Origin: Pseudomonas synxantha BG33R
GTDB taxonomy: Bacteria; Pseudomonadota; Gammaproteobacteria; Pseudomonadales; Pseudomonadaceae
Length of the DNA stretch: 64,000 nt
NCBI RefSeq assembly: GCF_000263715.2
Contig: NZ_CM001514.1
Location: 1,722,936-1,786,935 of the forward strand
Reading direction: 5' to 3'
Shown: one piece after another, positions 1 to 8,149 of the stretch
Numbering within the stretch: the first letter of the stretch is position 1
Layout: every line of letters starts with the position of its first letter
The notes under the pieces: generated by a model
The model's database searches: none
What the model was told of the DNA's origin: nothing
The model's input: the letters and a program-made list of their open reading frames with translations, nothing else
Program-made: the position numbers and the translations under genes

Positions 1-371
1 TCCAGGCTACGGCACCACACATCGCGCATTTTCTGTGCGACCACTTCGGAGCGGGCGTGAAAAATCTGCTCCATCACCAGGCCGATGGCCAGGTTGCTGC
101 TGTAGTTGGTGCCCAGCCGCGTGATGGCCGTGTGAAGGTCGGTGACTTCCTGGCTCGCCCGTAACAGCGGGCTGTTGACCACCTTGATCAGGCGCGCCGA
201 CAGGGCGGTGTCGCGACTGATCACCTTGCTCAAATGACTGATGCTGATCTCAGGGTCTTCGGCGGCCTGGCGAATTTTCAGGGCCACCTCCGGCAATGTC
301 GGCAGAACCAGGTCATCGTTGTCGATGGCCGTCACCAACGCCTGTTGGACTTTTTCCGCCAGCTTGTTCAT
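1..371 (-). CDS. HDOD domain protein (3' part missing)
   Basis: The first ~123 residues of a protein read leftwards off the window edge. The opening MNKLAEKVQQAL, then LPTLPEVALKIR, the SRDTALSARLIKVVNSP block and an AITRLG segment are typical of the HDOD domain, an HD-related helical domain without conserved catalytic residues, found in bacterial signalling proteins. The ATG at 371 is chosen because it opens this frame; the ATG two bases upstream is in another frame. Partner domains, if any, lie outside the window. The gene runs in the same direction as ygfZ, 36 bp downstream of it, so they may be co-transcribed. Confidence 0.8.
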   Translation of the reverse strand, partial: MNKLAEKVQQALVTAIDNDDLVLPTLPEVALKIRQAAEDPEISISHLSKVISRDTALSARLIKVVNSPLLRASQEVTDLHTAITRLGTNYSSNLAIGLVMEQIFHARSEVVAQKMRDVWCRSL

Positions 372-407
372 TCATGCTCTCTAGGGTGCTGCAAAAAGGT
401 ATGGCGA

Positions 408-1349
408 TTAACGCTGTATCTCGCGATCACGGTCCAGTTGGTAAGGCAGATCAAGCAGCTGCAGGCCGGGGCCTTCCAGGCTGCCTGTACGCACGTCGCC
501 ACTCTCGGCAGCTTCGGCTTGCAGCACAGCGAGAAGTTCAATCGACTGGTCAGCTTTTGCCGCGATCACGACCTCGCCAACCGCGCTGTTATGGCCTGGG
601 GAAAACAACGGCGTGCCGGGCTCGGGTAATTGCGTGGCTTCAAGGCTTAGTCGATACAGGCGCCGCTTGAGTTTGCCCAGATATTGCATGCGCGCGACGA
701 TTTCCTGGCCGGTGTAGCAGCCTTTCTTGAAACTGACGCCGCCCACGGCTTGCAGGTTGAGCATCTGCGGGATGAACAGTTCGCGGGTCTGCGCCATTAC
801 CTGGCCGATACCCGCGCGAATCTGGCCAAGCAGCCAGGCATTCAACTCAGCTTGTGGCAATTGTGCGGCCAGTTGGTTGCGCACGGTGTCGGCTTGTTCG
901 GTGGGCACCCAGAGTTCGGCACGGCCAGGGGACACGCGAATAGCGATCAAGGTGTCGGTGCGCACCACGCTGTCGGTTTCGGCGGGTAGCGCCAGGCCAA
1001 GGGCGGCCAGGGGCGTGTCTGCGTCCGCCAGCCCGAAGCGTACCCAGGCGGAGCTTTCGTCGGTAAGTTTGGATTTGGAGAACACCGCGTATTTCTTCAG
1101 GTCTGCCAACTGCGGTTCGAGCAGCTCCGTGGCCATGGCCAGGAGCACGCCGTCACCTTGCAGCAGGATGCGGAAGCTGGACTGCATCCGGCCTTTTTGC
1201 GTGCAGCGCGCGCCCAGGCTGGCCTGGGTATCACTCAGGTAATTGAGGTTGCAGGTCAGCTGGCCTTGCAGGAATTTGGCAGCATCAGAACCGCGGACGG
1301 CGAGAACGCCTTCGTGGGACAGGGGGCAGAAGAAAGCAGAGTCAGCCAT
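408..1349 (-). CDS. ygfZ: YgfZ folate-binding Fe-S cluster maintenance protein
   Basis: A 313-residue protein of the YgfZ/GcvT fold. The family uses tetrahydrofolate to help assemble or repair certain Fe-S enzymes in the cytoplasm. The diagnostic motif KGCYTGQE is present near residue 209, containing the conserved cysteine, and is followed by the usual RMQYLGKLKRRLY stretch. Length fits the family (~300-330). It is divergent from sdhE with about 140 bp between the starts. Identification is firm from the motif; the exact client enzymes here are unknown. Confidence 0.92.
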   Translation of the reverse strand: MADSAFFCPLSHEGVLAVRGSDAAKFLQGQLTCNLNYLSDTQASLGARCTQKGRMQSSFRILLQGDGVLLAMATELLEPQLADLKKYAVFSKSKLTDESSAWVRFGLADADTPLAALGLALPAETDSVVRTDTLIAIRVSPGRAELWVPTEQADTVRNQLAAQLPQAELNAWLLGQIRAGIGQVMAQTRELFIPQMLNLQAVGGVSFKKGCYTGQEIVARMQYLGKLKRRLYRLSLEATQLPEPGTPLFSPGHNSAVGEVVIAAKADQSIELLAVLQAEAAESGDVRTGSLEGPGLQLLDLPYQLDRDREIQR

Positions 1350-1488
1350 GGGTCATCGCAGGTTAAAAAGTCATGGGTGCATCATAGAGGGGCGTCCGGC
1401 AAATGCATAGTTTCGTCGCGGGCGACCAAAGCCGACTGTTCCGGTGTCGCCGGGCCTGTATACTTGCGCTCTATTTGAGGAGGGCTCC

Positions 1489-1743
1489 ATGGTCGAAGAT
1501 GTAGAAATCAATCGCCTCTACTGGCACAGCCGTCGTGGCATGCTGGAGCTGGATGTATTGCTGGTGCCTTTCACCAAAGAGGTGTACGCAACGCTCGATC
1601 AGGTGGACCGCGAGCTCTACGTCAGGTTGCTGACCTGTGAAGATCAGGACATGTTCGGCTGGTTCATGGAGCGCGCTGAATCTGAAGATCCAGAGCTGCA
1701 GCGCATGGTTCGGATGATCCTGGATCGTGTCCAGCCCAAGTAA
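1489..1743 (+). CDS. sdhE: SdhE, FAD assembly factor 2 for succinate dehydrogenase
   Basis: An 84-residue acidic protein starting [18 protein letters not shown]. The RGM-E-D block and the [13 protein letters not shown] segment match the SdhE/Sdh5 family, which promotes covalent flavinylation of SdhA and FrdA. The ATG at 1489 is chosen over upstream in-frame codons because a strong GAGGAGGG ribosome site (1477-1484) sits just before it and the family is ~85 residues. It overlaps ygfX by 17 bp, the conserved gamma-proteobacterial pair. Confidence 0.95.
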   Translation: MVEDVEINRLYWHSRRGMLELDVLLVPFTKEVYATLDQVDRELYVRLLTCEDQDMFGWFMERAESEDPELQRMVRMILDRVQPK

Positions 1744-2173
1744 TCGTTTTGAATGTCGCTGGCAGGCTTCGCGGCTGTTGCTGGCGGCGTATCTGCTTGC
1801 CCAACTGTTCGCGATGGGTAGCCTGCTGGTTTTGAACCTGCCTTATTCAAGCCTCGGCATCCTGTTATGCCTGGCACACTGCGCGTGGGTGCTACCGCGC
1901 CATGTTCTGCTTACTCACCGTTCGTCGATTCGTGGCCTGCGCCGTGACGACGATGGCTGGCAATTATTCAGCGCCGCACGCGGCTGGCACGCGGTGCAGC
2001 TGCGCCCCGACAGCCTGGCGTTGCCGCTGATCGTGGTGCTGCGTTATCGAGTGCCGGGCGAGCGGCGGGTGCGCTCGATCTGTGTGCCCAAGGACGCACT
2101 GGGCGCCGATGTGCACCGACGCCTGCGGGTGCGCCTGAAGTTCAGCCGCCGTAGGTGGTTGGCACCAGAATAG
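1727..2173 (+). CDS. ygfX: YgfX/CptA family membrane protein
   Basis: A 148-residue protein beginning at a GTG inside the end of sdhE. Residues ~12-55 form two hydrophobic segments ([21 protein letters not shown] and [15 protein letters not shown]), followed by a soluble basic tail, the usual YgfX layout. In E. coli the YgfX (CptA) homologue is reported as a membrane toxin affecting cytoskeletal proteins and SdhE (YgfY/CptB) as its partner; whether that holds here is unknown. The 3' end overlaps the 3' end of convergent nadB by 32 bp. Confidence 0.85.
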   Translation: MSSPSNRFECRWQASRLLLAAYLLAQLFAMGSLLVLNLPYSSLGILLCLAHCAWVLPRHVLLTHRSSIRGLRRDDDGWQLFSAARGWHAVQLRPDSLALPLIVVLRYRVPGERRVRSICVPKDALGADVHRRLRVRLKFSRRRWLAPE

Positions 2174-3758
2174 TGTCACGCGCTTCGGGCAGCATCTGTG
2201 GGTAATCGAGGGTGTAATGCAGCCCGCGGCTTTCTTTGCGTTCCATGGCTGAACGAATCATCAGCTCGGCCACTTGGGCAAGGTTGCGCAACTCGATCAG
2301 GTCGCGGCTGACCTTATAGTTACTGTAGAACTCGTCGATCTCATCCAACAGCAAACGTACCCGGTGCTGCGCCCGTTGCAGGCGCTTGTTGGTGCGCACA
2401 ATGCCCACGTAGTCCCACATGAAACGCCGCAACTCGTCCCAGTTGTGCGCGATGATCACGTCTTCGTCCGAATCGGTGACCTGGCTGGCGTCCCAGCGGG
2501 GCAGGGCGGCTGGAACCTTGATGCGCGGCAGTTGCTCAAGGATATCCGCTGCTGCCGAGCGCGCGTACACGAAGCACTCGAGCAGCGAATTGCTGGCCAT
2601 GCGGTTGGCGCCGTGCAGACCGGTAAAGCTGGTTTCACCGATGGCGTAGAGGCCGGGCACGTCGGTGCGCCCGTGCTGGTCAACCATCACGCCGCCACAG
2701 GTGTAGTGCGCGGCCGGCACCACCGGGATCGGGCCTTTGGTGATATCGATATTGAAGGTCAGGCAGCGTTCATAGACGGTCGGGAAGTGGGTCTTGATAA
2801 ACGCTTCGGGCTTGTGGCTGATGTCCAGGTAGACGCAATCGATACCCAGGCGCTTCATCTCGTGGTCGATGGCGCGGGCGACAATGTCGCGCGGTGCCAG
2901 CTCGGCGCGTGGGTCGAAGCGCTGCATGAAGCGTTCGCCATTGGGCAGCTTCAAGTGCGCACCTTCGCCGCGCAGGGCTTCGGTGATCAGGAAGCTCTTG
3001 GCTTGCGGGTGGTACAGGCAGGTGGGGTGGAACTGATTGAACTCCAGGTTGGCCACCCGGCAGCCCGATCGCCAGGCCATGGCAATGCCGTCGCCACAAG
3101 CACCGTCGGGGTTGCTGGTATAGAGATAGACCTTCGCGGCCCCGCCCGAAGCAAGAATAGTGAAGCGCGCCCCGTAGGTATCGACTTCGCCACTGGTGCG
3201 ATTGAGTACGTAGGCGCCGAGGCAGCGCTCGCCCGCAAGGCCCAGGCGTTTTTCGGTGATCAGGTCGACGGCGACGCGTTGTTCCAGCAATTGGATGTTG
3301 GGCCGTTGGCGAGCCTGGTCGAGCAGGGTCTTGAAAATCGCGGCACCCGTGGCGTCGGCGGCGTGAATAATGCGGCGATGGCTGTGGCCGCCTTCGCGGG
3401 TCAGGTGGAACTCAAAGCCGCCGTCGTCGCTGCCGGCATGTTCATCACGGGTGAAGGGCACACCTTGGTCGATCAGCCATTGGATGGCTTCCCGGCTATG
3501 CTCGACGGTGAAGCGCACGGCCTCCTCATTGCACAGGCCGCCGCCGGCGTTAAGGGTGTCTTCGACATGCGATTGCACCGTATCGGTGTCGTCCAGTACC
3601 GCCGCGACGCCGCCCTGGGCCCAGAATGTCGAGCCGTTGGCCAGGTCGCCTTTGCTCAAAACCGCAATGCGCAGGTGGCCGGGCAGGGTCAGGGCAAGGC
3701 TCAAGCCGGCTGCACCGCTGCCGATCACCAGCACATCGTGTTGAAACTGTTGGCTCAT
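2142..3758 (-). CDS. nadB: L-aspartate oxidase NadB
   Basis: A 538-residue cytoplasmic flavoenzyme oxidising L-aspartate to iminoaspartate, the first step of de novo NAD synthesis; NadA is not in the window. The N-terminus has the FAD-binding [11 protein letters not shown] (residues ~12-22). The active-site stretch [18 protein letters not shown] and the family signature [15 protein letters not shown] are intact, as is the C-terminal helical domain. Length is normal (~535-540). It is divergent from algU with a 461 bp gap, the standard Pseudomonas order. Confidence 0.96.
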   Translation of the reverse strand: MSQQFQHDVLVIGSGAAGLSLALTLPGHLRIAVLSKGDLANGSTFWAQGGVAAVLDDTDTVQSHVEDTLNAGGGLCNEEAVRFTVEHSREAIQWLIDQGVPFTRDEHAGSDDGGFEFHLTREGGHSHRRIIHAADATGAAIFKTLLDQARQRPNIQLLEQRVAVDLITEKRLGLAGERCLGAYVLNRTSGEVDTYGARFTILASGGAAKVYLYTSNPDGACGDGIAMAWRSGCRVANLEFNQFHPTCLYHPQAKSFLITEALRGEGAHLKLPNGERFMQRFDPRAELAPRDIVARAIDHEMKRLGIDCVYLDISHKPEAFIKTHFPTVYERCLTFNIDITKGPIPVVPAAHYTCGGVMVDQHGRTDVPGLYAIGETSFTGLHGANRMASNSLLECFVYARSAAADILEQLPRIKVPAALPRWDASQVTDSDEDVIIAHNWDELRRFMWDYVGIVRTNKRLQRAQHRVRLLLDEIDEFYSNYKVSRDLIELRNLAQVAELMIRSAMERKESRGLHYTLDYPQMLPEARDTILVPTTYGG

Positions 3759-3939
3759 TGAAAGGATTCCGCAAAAAGCGATCCGAAGGAGCGGCGCAAA
3801 CAGGACGCCTGGATCGGCGAATCAAAGGGTCACACGGGCCACTAGTATATAGAGGGGTGGAGCGGCACAATAGCCACGCATTCGTGGCATTGTGAGATTA
3901 TGCCGCGCAGCTTTGGGAAACGGCCGGTTGGCGGGACGG

Positions 3940-3967
3940 GAACTTTTTGCATAGGCCCCGACTCAAT
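3940..3967 (+). promoter_or_regulatory. Candidate distal AlgU-dependent promoter of algU
   Basis: GAACTT (3940-3945), 17 nt, then TCAAT (3963-3967). This resembles the sigma-22/AlgU consensus GAACTT-N16/17-TCTGA; the -35 is perfect and the -10 is partial. P. aeruginosa algU has more than one AlgU-dependent promoter, so a second site here is plausible. No experimental support in this sequence. Confidence 0.5.
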
Positions 3968-4133
3968 AGCAGGTTGCCCGAAAGCTGGGAAAACGTTGAG
4001 TTTATTGGCCCGTCGGGAGCATTGGACGCGTCACGAAACCGGCGACAAGATTATTCGCGCAGCCGGCCCCGCCCGGGCTGCGTTTTTCGTGTGTGCCAAA
4101 TCAGTGCATGCCGGAAACTTGCTTGAAGGGGGA

Positions 4134-4160
4134 GAACTTTTGCGAAAAGCCCGAGTCTAT
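4134..4160 (+). promoter_or_regulatory. Candidate proximal AlgU-dependent promoter of algU
   Basis: GAACTT (4134-4139), 16 nt, then TCTAT (4156-4160), 59 bp before the algU ATG. Both boxes fit the AlgU/RpoE-type consensus well, giving the positive autoregulation expected of this operon. Confidence 0.75.
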
Positions 4161-4219
4161 GTTTGCAAGCCTGATCGTTTAGTTATGCAAGCCTCCTTCG
4201 AGTACAACGAGGAGTGTTC

Positions 4220-4801
4220 ATGCTAACCCAGGAAGAGGATCAGCAGCTGGTCGAGCGCGTACAACGCGGCGACAAGCGAGCATTTGATCTGCTAGTGCTG
4301 AAATACCAGCACAAAATTCTCGGGTTGATCGTGCGGTTTGTGCACGACACCCATGAAGCGCAGGACGTTGCACAGGAAGCCTTTATCAAGGCGTACCGTG
4401 CACTTGGAAATTTCCGCGGTGATAGTGCGTTTTATACGTGGCTATATCGCATCGCCATTAACACGGCGAAGAACTATCTGGTGTCTCGCGGCCGCCGCCC
4501 ACCAGACAGTGATGTCAGTTCAGAAGATGCTGAGTTTTACGATGGTGATCACGGCCTCAAAGATCTCGAGTCGCCGGAGCGTGCATTGCTGCGCGACGAG
4601 ATCGAAGGCACCGTCCATCGAACAATTCAGCAACTGCCAGAAGATTTGCGTACGGCATTAACTTTACGTGAATTCGATGGTCTGAGTTACGAAGACATTG
4701 CGAGCGTCATGCAATGTCCGGTGGGGACTGTAAGGTCACGGATTTTCCGGGCCCGGGAAGCCATCGACAAAGCCTTGCAACCATTGTTGCAGGAAAACTA
4801 A
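4220..4801 (+). CDS. algU: ECF sigma factor AlgU (sigma-22, RpoE type)
   Basis: A 193-residue ECF sigma factor for envelope stress and exopolysaccharide genes. Region 2 is visible at residues ~25-90 (DVAQEAFIKAYRAL, then FYTWLYRIAINTAKN) and region 4 at ~130-185 (LPEDLRTALTLREFDGLSYEDIA, with the helix-turn-helix VGTVRSRIFRARE). Start ATG 4220 gives the expected MLTQEEDQQLV; a GTG two codons upstream is in frame but would add residues not seen in homologues. It is followed 32 bp later by its anti-sigma factor gene, mucA. Confidence 0.97.
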   Translation: MLTQEEDQQLVERVQRGDKRAFDLLVLKYQHKILGLIVRFVHDTHEAQDVAQEAFIKAYRALGNFRGDSAFYTWLYRIAINTAKNYLVSRGRRPPDSDVSSEDAEFYDGDHGLKDLESPERALLRDEIEGTVHRTIQQLPEDLRTALTLREFDGLSYEDIASVMQCPVGTVRSRIFRAREAIDKALQPLLQEN

Positions 4802-4833
4802 AGACAGCGGCGACAGCCAAGAGAGGAACCGCC

Positions 4834-5421
4834 ATGAGTCGTGATGCCCTGCAGGAATCGCTGTCCGCAGTGATGGATAACGAAGCGGATGAACTGGAAC
4901 TTCGTCGAGTGCTCAACGCATTTGATGATGCCGAAACCCGTGATACCTGGTCTCGTTACCAAGTCGCTCGGGCGGTGATGCACAAGGATCTTTTAATCCC
5001 TCGTCTGGATATTGCTGCGGCCGTTTCTGCCGCGCTGGCTGATGAAGCCGTTCCGGCCAAAGCTGCTCGTGGCCCGTGGCGTAGCCTGGGTCGACTGGCA
5101 GTGGCTGCCTCGGTGACCGTCGCCGTACTGGCTGGTGTTCGCCTGTACAACCAGGACGAAATTGCCGGCGCCGAACTGGCCCAGCAAACTCAGCAGCCCG
5201 TCATGGCGGGTCCGCAAGTCAAAGGCCCGGCTGTACTGGCAGGCTACAAGGAAAGCTCTGATACCACAGGCCCGATGGCCAATGGTGTGCTTCAAGGGCA
5301 ATCTGGCTGGCAAGATCAGCGTCTGCCAGGTTACCTGCGTCAGCACGCACAGGAATCGGCCGCCAAAGGTACCGAAAGCGCTCTGCCATACGCTCGCGCA
5401 GCCAGTCAGGAAAACCGCTGA
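4834..5421 (+). CDS. mucA: Anti-sigma factor MucA
   Basis: A 195-residue inner-membrane protein that binds AlgU through its cytoplasmic N-terminus. The anti-sigma region (residues ~1-78) begins MSRDALQESLSAVMDNEADELELRRVL; a single membrane segment follows at ~87-105 (LAVAASVTVAVLAGVRLY) and a periplasmic tail rich in Gln, Gly and Ala. Length equals P. aeruginosa MucA (194), so the gene looks intact, with no mucoid-type truncation. In the known system AlgW cuts the periplasmic side and MucP the membrane side to release AlgU; neither gene is in the window. Confidence 0.95.
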   Translation: MSRDALQESLSAVMDNEADELELRRVLNAFDDAETRDTWSRYQVARAVMHKDLLIPRLDIAAAVSAALADEAVPAKAARGPWRSLGRLAVAASVTVAVLAGVRLYNQDEIAGAELAQQTQQPVMAGPQVKGPAVLAGYKESSDTTGPMANGVLQGQSGWQDQRLPGYLRQHAQESAAKGTESALPYARAASQENR

Positions 5422-5437
5422 TCCGCTAGGGAGCTCT

Positions 5438-6397
5438 ATGCGCGCCATACCGCTCCTTGCGCTTTTGCTCAGTAGTTGGATTGCACAGTCCGCCCATGCC
5501 GATGAAGCCCAAGACTGGCTGACTCGACTTGGGCGTGCAGAGCAGCAGCAAAGCTTTGAAGGTACGTTTGTCTACGAACGTAATGGCAGTTTTTCTACCC
5601 ATGCTATCTGGCACCGTGTGCAGGACGGTCATGTCCGTGAGCGGTTGCTGCAACTGGACGGCTCGCCTCAGGAAACCGTACGGTTGGATGGCCGGACGCA
5701 CTGCGTCAGTGGCGATCTGAGTGCTGGGTTGGTCACCTCTTCTGATGCACCTTCGCGTGCTCTCGATTCAAAAAAACTCACTCAATTCTATGAACTTGCC
5801 GTCATTGGCAAATCCCGCGTGGCCGGTCGTCATGCTGTGATTGTGTCAATCAGCCCGCGAGATCACTACCGCTACGGTTTTGAATTGCACCTGGATCGTG
5901 AGACGGCGCTGCCGCTCAAATCCCTGCTGCTCAATGATCAGGGGCAATTGCTGGAGCGCTTTCAGTATGCGCGCCTGGATACCTCGGTCGTTCCTGCCGA
6001 GCATGACTTACAGCCTGGCAGCGAATGCAAGCCTGTTGCTGCTTCCACCGATAAAGCCTCTGACATGCCTGCCTCCCAGGCGTGGCATCTGGATTGGCTG
6101 CCGCCTGGTTTCCAGCAGGTCAGCAGCACCACGCGCAAAGACCGCCAAACGAAATCGACCGTCGATAGCCTGATGTATGATGATGGGCTCGCACGTTTTT
6201 CTGTATTTCTTGAGTCCGCCAAGGGCGCCGACATGAATGAAACCCGCGCTCAGCTCGGCCCGACGGTGGCGGTTTCTCGGCGTTTGAATACGGTTGACGG
6301 TGAGATGATGGTCACCGTAGTAGGGGAGATCCCCGTCGGCACTGCTGAGCGTATCGCGCTGTCGGTACGCGGTGAAAATGCCGCTGCCAAGCCGTGA
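5438..6397 (+). CDS. mucB: MucB, periplasmic regulator of MucA proteolysis
   Basis: A 319-residue exported protein of the MucB/RseB family. Residues 1-22 are a signal peptide (MRAIPLLALLLSSWIAQSAHA). The lipid-sensing N-terminal domain shows the family block QQSFEGTFVYERNGSF, and a smaller C-terminal domain follows after about residue 210. MucB shields the MucA periplasmic domain from the protease and is released by lipids or LPS. It starts 16 bp after mucA with a GGGAG ribosome site. Confidence 0.95.
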   Translation: MRAIPLLALLLSSWIAQSAHADEAQDWLTRLGRAEQQQSFEGTFVYERNGSFSTHAIWHRVQDGHVRERLLQLDGSPQETVRLDGRTHCVSGDLSAGLVTSSDAPSRALDSKKLTQFYELAVIGKSRVAGRHAVIVSISPRDHYRYGFELHLDRETALPLKSLLLNDQGQLLERFQYARLDTSVVPAEHDLQPGSECKPVAASTDKASDMPASQAWHLDWLPPGFQQVSSTTRKDRQTKSTVDSLMYDDGLARFSVFLESAKGADMNETRAQLGPTVAVSRRLNTVDGEMMVTVVGEIPVGTAERIALSVRGENAAAKP

Positions 6398-6632
6398 GAT
6401 TGTTAATTCTATGTTCATCCTGACCTTTCAATCTGTGCTCAAGTTAGGTTGAGGGCCGATCGTATGAAATTTCTGGATCAGCATTTTCACTTGCAAAAAT
6501 TTCCTATGTTTTTTATAGGTCAGGGTTTGTTGGCTCTGGCCTTGTTTTGTTCGCGGAACAAAAATGTCGTTTGCCGCATTCGGCGTTTATTGGACCCTGT
6601 CGCTTAACCCTGCTCGTCGTAACGGGAGCTGT

Positions 6633-8069
6633 ATGTCGATACCACGTTTGAAGTCTTACCTATCCATAGTCGCCACAGTGCTGGTACTGGGTCAGGCCTT
6701 GCCTGCGCAAGCAGTTGAGCTGCCTGACTTCACCCAACTGGTAGAGCAAGCCTCACCGGCCGTGGTGAATATCAGTACCACCCAGAAACTGCCGGATCGC
6801 AAAGTTTCGAACCAGCAGATGCCCGACCTGGAAGGCTTGCCGCCCATGCTGCGCGAGTTCTTCGAGCGCGGTATGCCGCAACCGCGCACCCCTCGTGGTG
6901 GCGGTGGTCAGCGCGAAGCCCAATCCCTGGGTTCGGGCTTCATCATTTCGCCTGACGGCTATATTCTGACCAACAACCACGTGATTGCCGATGCCGACGA
7001 AATCCTCGTGCGCCTGGCTGATCGCAGTGAACTCAAGGCCAAGCTGATCGGTACCGACCCGCGTTCCGACGTAGCCTTGCTTAAAATCGATGGCAAGGAC
7101 CTGCCGGTTCTCAAGCTGGGCAAATCCCAGGACTTGAAGGCCGGCCAATGGGTCGTCGCGATCGGTTCGCCGTTCGGCTTTGACCATACCGTCACCCAGG
7201 GTATCGTCAGTGCTATTGGTCGCAGCCTGCCGAATGAAAACTACGTACCGTTTATCCAGACCGACGTGCCGATCAACCCGGGCAACTCTGGGGGGCCATT
7301 GTTCAACCTGGCTGGCGAAGTGGTAGGCATCAACTCACAGATCTACACCCGTTCCGGTGGTTTCATGGGCGTGTCTTTCGCGATCCCGATCGACGTGGCC
7401 ATGGACGTCTCCAATCAGCTCAAAAGCGGTGGCAAAGTCAGCCGTGGCTGGTTGGGCGTAGTGATCCAGGAAGTCAACAAAGACCTGGCTGAATCCTTCG
7501 GCCTCGACAAGCCGGCCGGTGCTCTGGTTGCGCAAATCCAGGACAATGGTCCAGCGGCCAAAGGCGGCCTGAAAGTCGGCGACGTGATTCTGAGCATGAA
7601 CGGCCAACCCATCGTCATGTCGGCGGACCTGCCTCATCTGGTCGGCGCGCTCAAGGCCGGCGGCAAAGCCAAACTGGAAGTGATTCGTGACGGCAAGCGC
7701 CAGAACGTGGAGCTGACCGTCGGTGCGATCCCGGAAGAAGGCGCGACGCTGGATGCCCTGGGTAATGCCAAGCCGGGTGCAGAGCGCAGCAGTAACCGCC
7801 TGGGCATCGCCGTGGTTGAACTGACCGCCGAGCAGAAGAAGACGTTTGACCTGCAAAGCGGTGTGGTGATCAAGGAAGTCCAGGACGGCCCAGCCGCCTT
7901 GATCGGCCTGCAGCCGGGCGACGTGATCACTCACCTGAACAATCAGGCGATCAACACCACCAAGGAGTTCACCGACATCGCCAAGGCGTTGCCGAAGAAC
8001 CGTTCGGTGTCGATGCGCGTACTGCGTCAAGGTCGTGCCAGCTTCATCACCTTCAAGTTGGCCGAGTAA
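6633..8069 (+). CDS. mucD: Periplasmic serine protease MucD (DegP/HtrA type)
   Basis: A 478-residue trypsin-like periplasmic protease/chaperone. It has a signal peptide ending near AQA (residue 27), the catalytic triad H116 (TNNHV), D146 (SDVALL) and S219 (GNSGGP), then two PDZ domains (~260-360 and ~385-475). MucD degrades misfolded envelope proteins and restrains AlgU activation. ATG 6633 is chosen because it starts a clean signal peptide; an upstream in-frame ATG at 6564 would add 23 unlikely residues. It lies 235 bp after mucB with no mucC between, so it may have its own promoter. Confidence 0.95.
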   Translation: MSIPRLKSYLSIVATVLVLGQALPAQAVELPDFTQLVEQASPAVVNISTTQKLPDRKVSNQQMPDLEGLPPMLREFFERGMPQPRTPRGGGGQREAQSLGSGFIISPDGYILTNNHVIADADEILVRLADRSELKAKLIGTDPRSDVALLKIDGKDLPVLKLGKSQDLKAGQWVVAIGSPFGFDHTVTQGIVSAIGRSLPNENYVPFIQTDVPINPGNSGGPLFNLAGEVVGINSQIYTRSGGFMGVSFAIPIDVAMDVSNQLKSGGKVSRGWLGVVIQEVNKDLAESFGLDKPAGALVAQIQDNGPAAKGGLKVGDVILSMNGQPIVMSADLPHLVGALKAGGKAKLEVIRDGKRQNVELTVGAIPEEGATLDALGNAKPGAERSSNRLGIAVVELTAEQKKTFDLQSGVVIKEVQDGPAALIGLQPGDVITHLNNQAINTTKEFTDIAKALPKNRSVSMRVLRQGRASFITFKLAE

Positions 8070-8097
8070 TCGTCAAGCCTGTATTGCAATAGAAACG

Positions 8098-8136
8098 AAA
8101 AGCCCCACTGCCGGTTAACGGCAGCGGGGCTTTTTT
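8098..8136. terminator. Bidirectional intrinsic terminator between mucD and bepA
   Basis: A near-perfect hairpin: AAAAGCCCC(A)CTGCCG, loop GTTAA, CGGCAG(C)GGGGC, then T6. It has A-runs on one side and T-runs on the other, so it can serve both convergent genes. Confidence 0.9.
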
Positions 8137-8149
8137 GTGGGTGACGGGT

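Larger units (their letters stand above)
3759..4219. other. nadB-algU intergenic region
   Basis: The 461 bp between the divergent nadB and algU starts. No convincing gene is seen. It holds the two AlgU-type promoter sites described separately (3940-3967 and 4134-4160) on the algU side. The 270 bp leader left upstream of algU is long for a sigma-factor gene. The nadB promoter should lie at about 3760-3880, but I cannot fix a -10/-35 pair with confidence. Confidence 0.6.

Noticed and set aside
2274..3761. Long open frame opposite nadB
   Set aside because: Shadow of nadB: high-GC codon bias opens the antisense frame; no family motif.
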